36,253 nt of DNA from the NCBI GenBank assembly GCA_903831655.1, contig CAIKYO010000163.1, positions 1 to 36,253 on the forward strand. The letters run 5' to 3'. Below, piece after piece: positions 33,923-36,253 of the stretch (position 1 is its first letter; each line of letters begins with the position of its first letter). The notes under the pieces are model-generated. The model did not search any database. It was not told the origin of the DNA and was given only the letters and a program-made list of their open reading frames with translations. The DNA is from an uncultured Burkholderiales bacterium (lineage in GTDB: Bacteria > Pseudomonadota > Gammaproteobacteria > Burkholderiales > Burkholderiaceae_C). The translations under genes and the position numbers were made by a program.

Positions 33923-36253
33923 TTATGCCCTAAGACGAGCACCAACATTTGTGCTCAATGCATTCAAAACTTGCTCTACCAAAGCTTCAATTTCTGGCTC
34001 AGTGAGCGTGCTTTGTGCCTTGTTGAGTACCAACCGAATGGTTAAACTTTTCTCGTCTTGAGCCAATTGAGTATTTTGCTCTTTGGGTCGATATACATCG
34101 AACAAACAGGCATTTTTAAGTATCCCATCGTGCCCAGAGGCCCAAATGCAAGCCATCAACTCATCGTGGAGCACGGTCTCTTTGACCACGATGGCAATAT
34201 CGCGCTCAACGTCTTGGTGCTTGTCAACACCCACAAAATGGGGCACACCTCTCATACAAACCGCATCCAAATCCAACTCAAACATCATGGGCGTTTGGGG
34301 CAAACTCCAAGCTTGTTTGATTTTGGGATGCAACTCACCCAAGTGACCAATCACTTGCCCATTGAGCTCCACTTGAGCGCAACGACCAGGATGCATGGCA
34401 GGGTGGCTGGCAGCTTTGAAAGTGGGTTGCAGGGGATGCATCAAGGCCAAAAGATCAGCCTTCATGTCAAAGAAATCAACGCCTGCCTCTTTGCTGGCCC
34501 ACTGCAAAGGCTGAGCCAGCCCGTAGGCGACTGCGGCAACTCGCATGGGCTGAGAGAGGCCTTTGACGGTCTGATCAGAATCCTCGATAGCCTCATCTCT
34601 TAGGAACACTCGACCAAGCTCAAAGGCTCTGACGGTGCTCACCTTTCTGTCTACGTTGTATTTGACAACCTGAAGCAAACTCGCCAACAGTGTCGTTCTC
34701 ATGACATTCATGGAACTGGCAATTGGATTCAATAACTTGATTGGATTGGAATTGTGCGCAAAATCCTGCTCCCAAGCCTCATCCACAAAACTGTAATTGA
34801 TGGTCTCTTGAAAGCCCAAAGCAGCCATCGTGTGACGAACATCAAAAGGTCCTTTGAGTCGTTCAGCTTGCAACTTAGCAGTGATGGGTGCAATGGGTGC
34901 AGAGGTAGGCAGTTGCTCGTAGCCAATGCACCGTATGACTTCCTCAATCAAATCTTCCTCGATTTGCAAATCAAAGCGGAACAAAGGTGAGGTCACGTGA
35001 ATGAGTCCTGGCTCCTCCAACACCTCAAGCCCCAAAGACCTCAAAGCTTGAGACATCTGATCTTGGGTAAGCTCCATGCCAATCACACGACATGCTCTGT
35101 CCACTCTCAATGAGAGCGTTCTCTCCTTGGGCATGTTGATGAGCTGATCATCTATGGGACCACAAACGGTATCGTGAGAACCACAAATTTCCAAAACGAG
35201 CTGGGTGATTCTCTCAATCATCTCTACCGTTTGTGAGGGGTCAACACCTCTCTCAAAACGGTGACCCGCTTCAGAGGAAAAATTAAATTTCCGAGATCTT
35301 CCAGCCACAGCCTGTGGCCACCAAAATGCAGCTTCAATGTAGATCGATTGGGTCTCGTCACCGACTGCTGTGGCGTCTCCACCCATGATACCCGCCAAGG
35401 ATTCAATGGCATGGTCATCGGCAATCACACCCACGTCCTCGCTCAGAGAAATGGTCTGCCCATTCAAAAGCTTTAAGCTCTCACCCTCTTTGGCCCACCT
35501 CACTTCAAGGGAGCCATTGATTTTATCGAAATCAAAAATGTGAGTAGGTTGACCATACTCAAACATCACGTAGTTCGAAATATCCACCAAGGGACTGACG
35601 CCCCTTTGGCCACAACGCGCCAATCGCTCAAGCATCCACGAAGGTGTTACAGCATGAGGATTGAGACCACGCACAACCCGCCCACTGAAGCGTCCACACA
35701 GATCTGGCGCACTGACTTTAACTGCAAGCACCTCAGAGGAGCTGACATTTACAGGCATGACTTTGGGTTTGACCAATGGCGTGCGGGTCAGCGCTGACAA
35801 TTCACGAGCAACTCCAAATACACTCAAACAGTGAGCCAAATTGGGGGTGAGCTTGATGGTGATCAGCGAGTCATCCAAGTTGAGAAAGTCTCTTATGTTG
35901 GCCCCAATGGGCGCATCTTGATCAAGGGGCAGCAGTCCGCTCCCCTCCTCGCTGATCTTGAGCTCCTTGGCGGAGCAAAGCATACCCAAGCTCTCAACAC
36001 CCAGGAGCTTGACGGGCTTGATCTCAAAAGGGGCTCCACCAGGCTCAGAGGGGGGCAATTGAGCACCCAACATTGCACAAGGTACTTTCATGCCGACAGC
36101 TGCATTGGGTGCTCCACAAACAATGTTGAGCAATTCGGCTTGACCTACATCAACGCCACAAATGCGCAATCGATCGGATTTGGGATGAGGCTCAAGTGTC
36201 TTGATCTGTGCCACGACCACTTTTTCAAAAGGTGGAGCTACAGTCGTCAATTC
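33923..36253 (-). CDS. pheT: Phenylalanine-tRNA ligase beta subunit (partial, N-terminus outside window)
   Basis: The 3' 2331 bases of pheT; about 40 N-terminal residues lie beyond the right edge. The visible frame starts ELTTVAPPF, in the tRNA-binding OB domain (VVVAQIKTLEPHPKSDRLRICGVDVG in two parts), then the B3/B4 editing domain, the B5 domain and the catalytic-like core, and ends with the anticodon-binding ferredoxin-fold domain (FVGVDKHQDVERDIAIVV, then KSLTIRLVLNKAQSTLTE in two parts). With PheS it charges tRNA-Phe, and the beta subunit edits mischarged Tyr-tRNA. The first in-window start-like codon is an internal TTG and should not be taken as the start. Confidence 0.97.
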   Translation of the reverse strand, partial: ELTTVAPPFEKVVVAQIKTLEPHPKSDRLRICGVDVGQAELLNIVCGAPNAAVGMKVPCAMLGAQLPPSEPGGAPFEIKPVKLLGVESLGMLCSAKELKISEEGSGLLPLDQDAPIGANIRDFLNLDDSLITIKLTPNLAHCLSVFGVARELSALTRTPLVKPKVMPVNVSSSEVLAVKVSAPDLCGRFSGRVVRGLNPHAVTPSWMLERLARCGQRGVSPLVDISNYVMFEYGQPTHIFDFDKINGSLEVRWAKEGESLKLLNGQTISLSEDVGVIADDHAIESLAGIMGGDATAVGDETQSIYIEAAFWWPQAVAGRSRKFNFSSEAGHRFERGVDPSQTVEMIERITQLVLEICGSHDTVCGPIDDQLINMPKERTLSLRVDRACRVIGMELTQDQMSQALRSLGLEVLEEPGLIHVTSPLFRFDLQIEEDLIEEVIRCIGYEQLPTSAPIAPITAKLQAERLKGPFDVRHTMAALGFQETINYSFVDEAWEQDFAHNSNPIKLLNPIASSMNVMRTTLLASLLQVVKYNVDRKVSTVRAFELGRVFLRDEAIEDSDQTVKGLSQPMRVAAVAYGLAQPLQWASKEAGVDFFDMKADLLALMHPLQPTFKAASHPAMHPGRCAQVELNGQVIGHLGELHPKIKQAWSLPQTPMMFELDLDAVCMRGVPHFVGVDKHQDVERDIAIVVKETVLHDELMACIWASGHDGILKNACLFDVYRPKEQNTQLAQDEKSLTIRLVLNKAQSTLTEPEIEALVEQVLNALSTNVGARLRA

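Noticed and set aside
1-36253. Mobile elements, CRISPR arrays, prophage or genomic island
   Set aside because: No transposase, integrase, regular spaced repeats or flanking direct repeats were seen, including next to tRNA-Pro; gene content is core metabolism.
34000-36253. pheT start at the TTG near 36250
   Set aside because: The frame stays open to the window edge and the family N-terminus is missing, so this TTG is an internal leucine codon.

Overview
The window is an ordinary-looking stretch of chromosome from a betaproteobacterium, most likely Burkholderiales and close to the Comamonadaceae in gene order. The evidence is the linkage pheT-ihfA-merR-tRNA-Pro, uvrB divergent from an aromatic aminotransferase, pgeF-phaC-phaA-phaB, an mcm-meaB-pccB-pccA-VOC cluster, and a full isc operon beside dnaQ. 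Base composition looks close to, or slightly below, 50% GC throughout. No insertion sequence, integrase, phage gene, rRNA or CRISPR array is visible. Coding density is high, with no gene-free stretch above about 210 bases. Both edges cut a gene: dnaQ at the left (3' end missing) and pheT at the right (5' end missing).

Layout. 1-6100 (minus): iscR-iscS-iscU-iscA-hscB-hscA-fdx, the complete housekeeping Fe-S assembly operon with a good IscR-type operator ahead of iscR, then dnaQ. 6208-8307 (minus): uvrB. 8464-9660 (plus): aromatic/aspartate aminotransferase, convergent with a DODA-type extradiol dioxygenase (9754-10620, minus). 10794-12957 (plus): intracellular PHA depolymerase with a basic histone-like tail, then a soluble RnfB-like two-cluster ferredoxin. 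13015-21290 (minus): methylmalonyl-CoA mutase, MeaB GTPase, a LON-domain protein, propionyl-CoA carboxylase beta and alpha, and a VOC protein that is probably the epimerase. 21478-22509 (minus): dusA. 22644-27304 (minus): pgeF-phaC-phaA-phaB. 27509-28808 (plus): FAH-family hydrolase and a Zn-ribbon Nudix protein, facing an HSL-type esterase (minus). 29845-31124 (plus): soxX-soxA without other sox genes. 31201-32793 (plus): pgi. 32862-36253 (minus): pheT-ihfA-merR-tRNA-Pro(GGG).

How they work together. The middle 16 kb is mostly acyl-CoA and storage metabolism. PhaA, PhaB and PhaC turn acetyl-CoA into polyhydroxyalkanoate and PhaZ mobilises it. PccAB, an epimerase and Mcm, with MeaB guarding the cobalamin cofactor, convert propionyl-CoA to succinyl-CoA, so propionyl-CoA can go either to 3-hydroxyvalerate-containing polymer or to the TCA cycle. 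SoxXA indicates some periplasmic thiosulfate chemistry whose partner genes must lie elsewhere if the pathway is complete.

I did not find a clear undescribed multi-gene system. The more interesting signals are small: the histone-like tail on PhaZ, a helically phased A-tract array upstream of mcm, mutually exclusive hairpins in the iscR-iscS gap and ahead of phaZ, two overlapping oppositely directed terminators, a perfect -10 box almost touching tRNA-Pro, a MerR-style 19-bp-spacer promoter, and a VOC protein with a changed metal-ligand set in the epimerase position.
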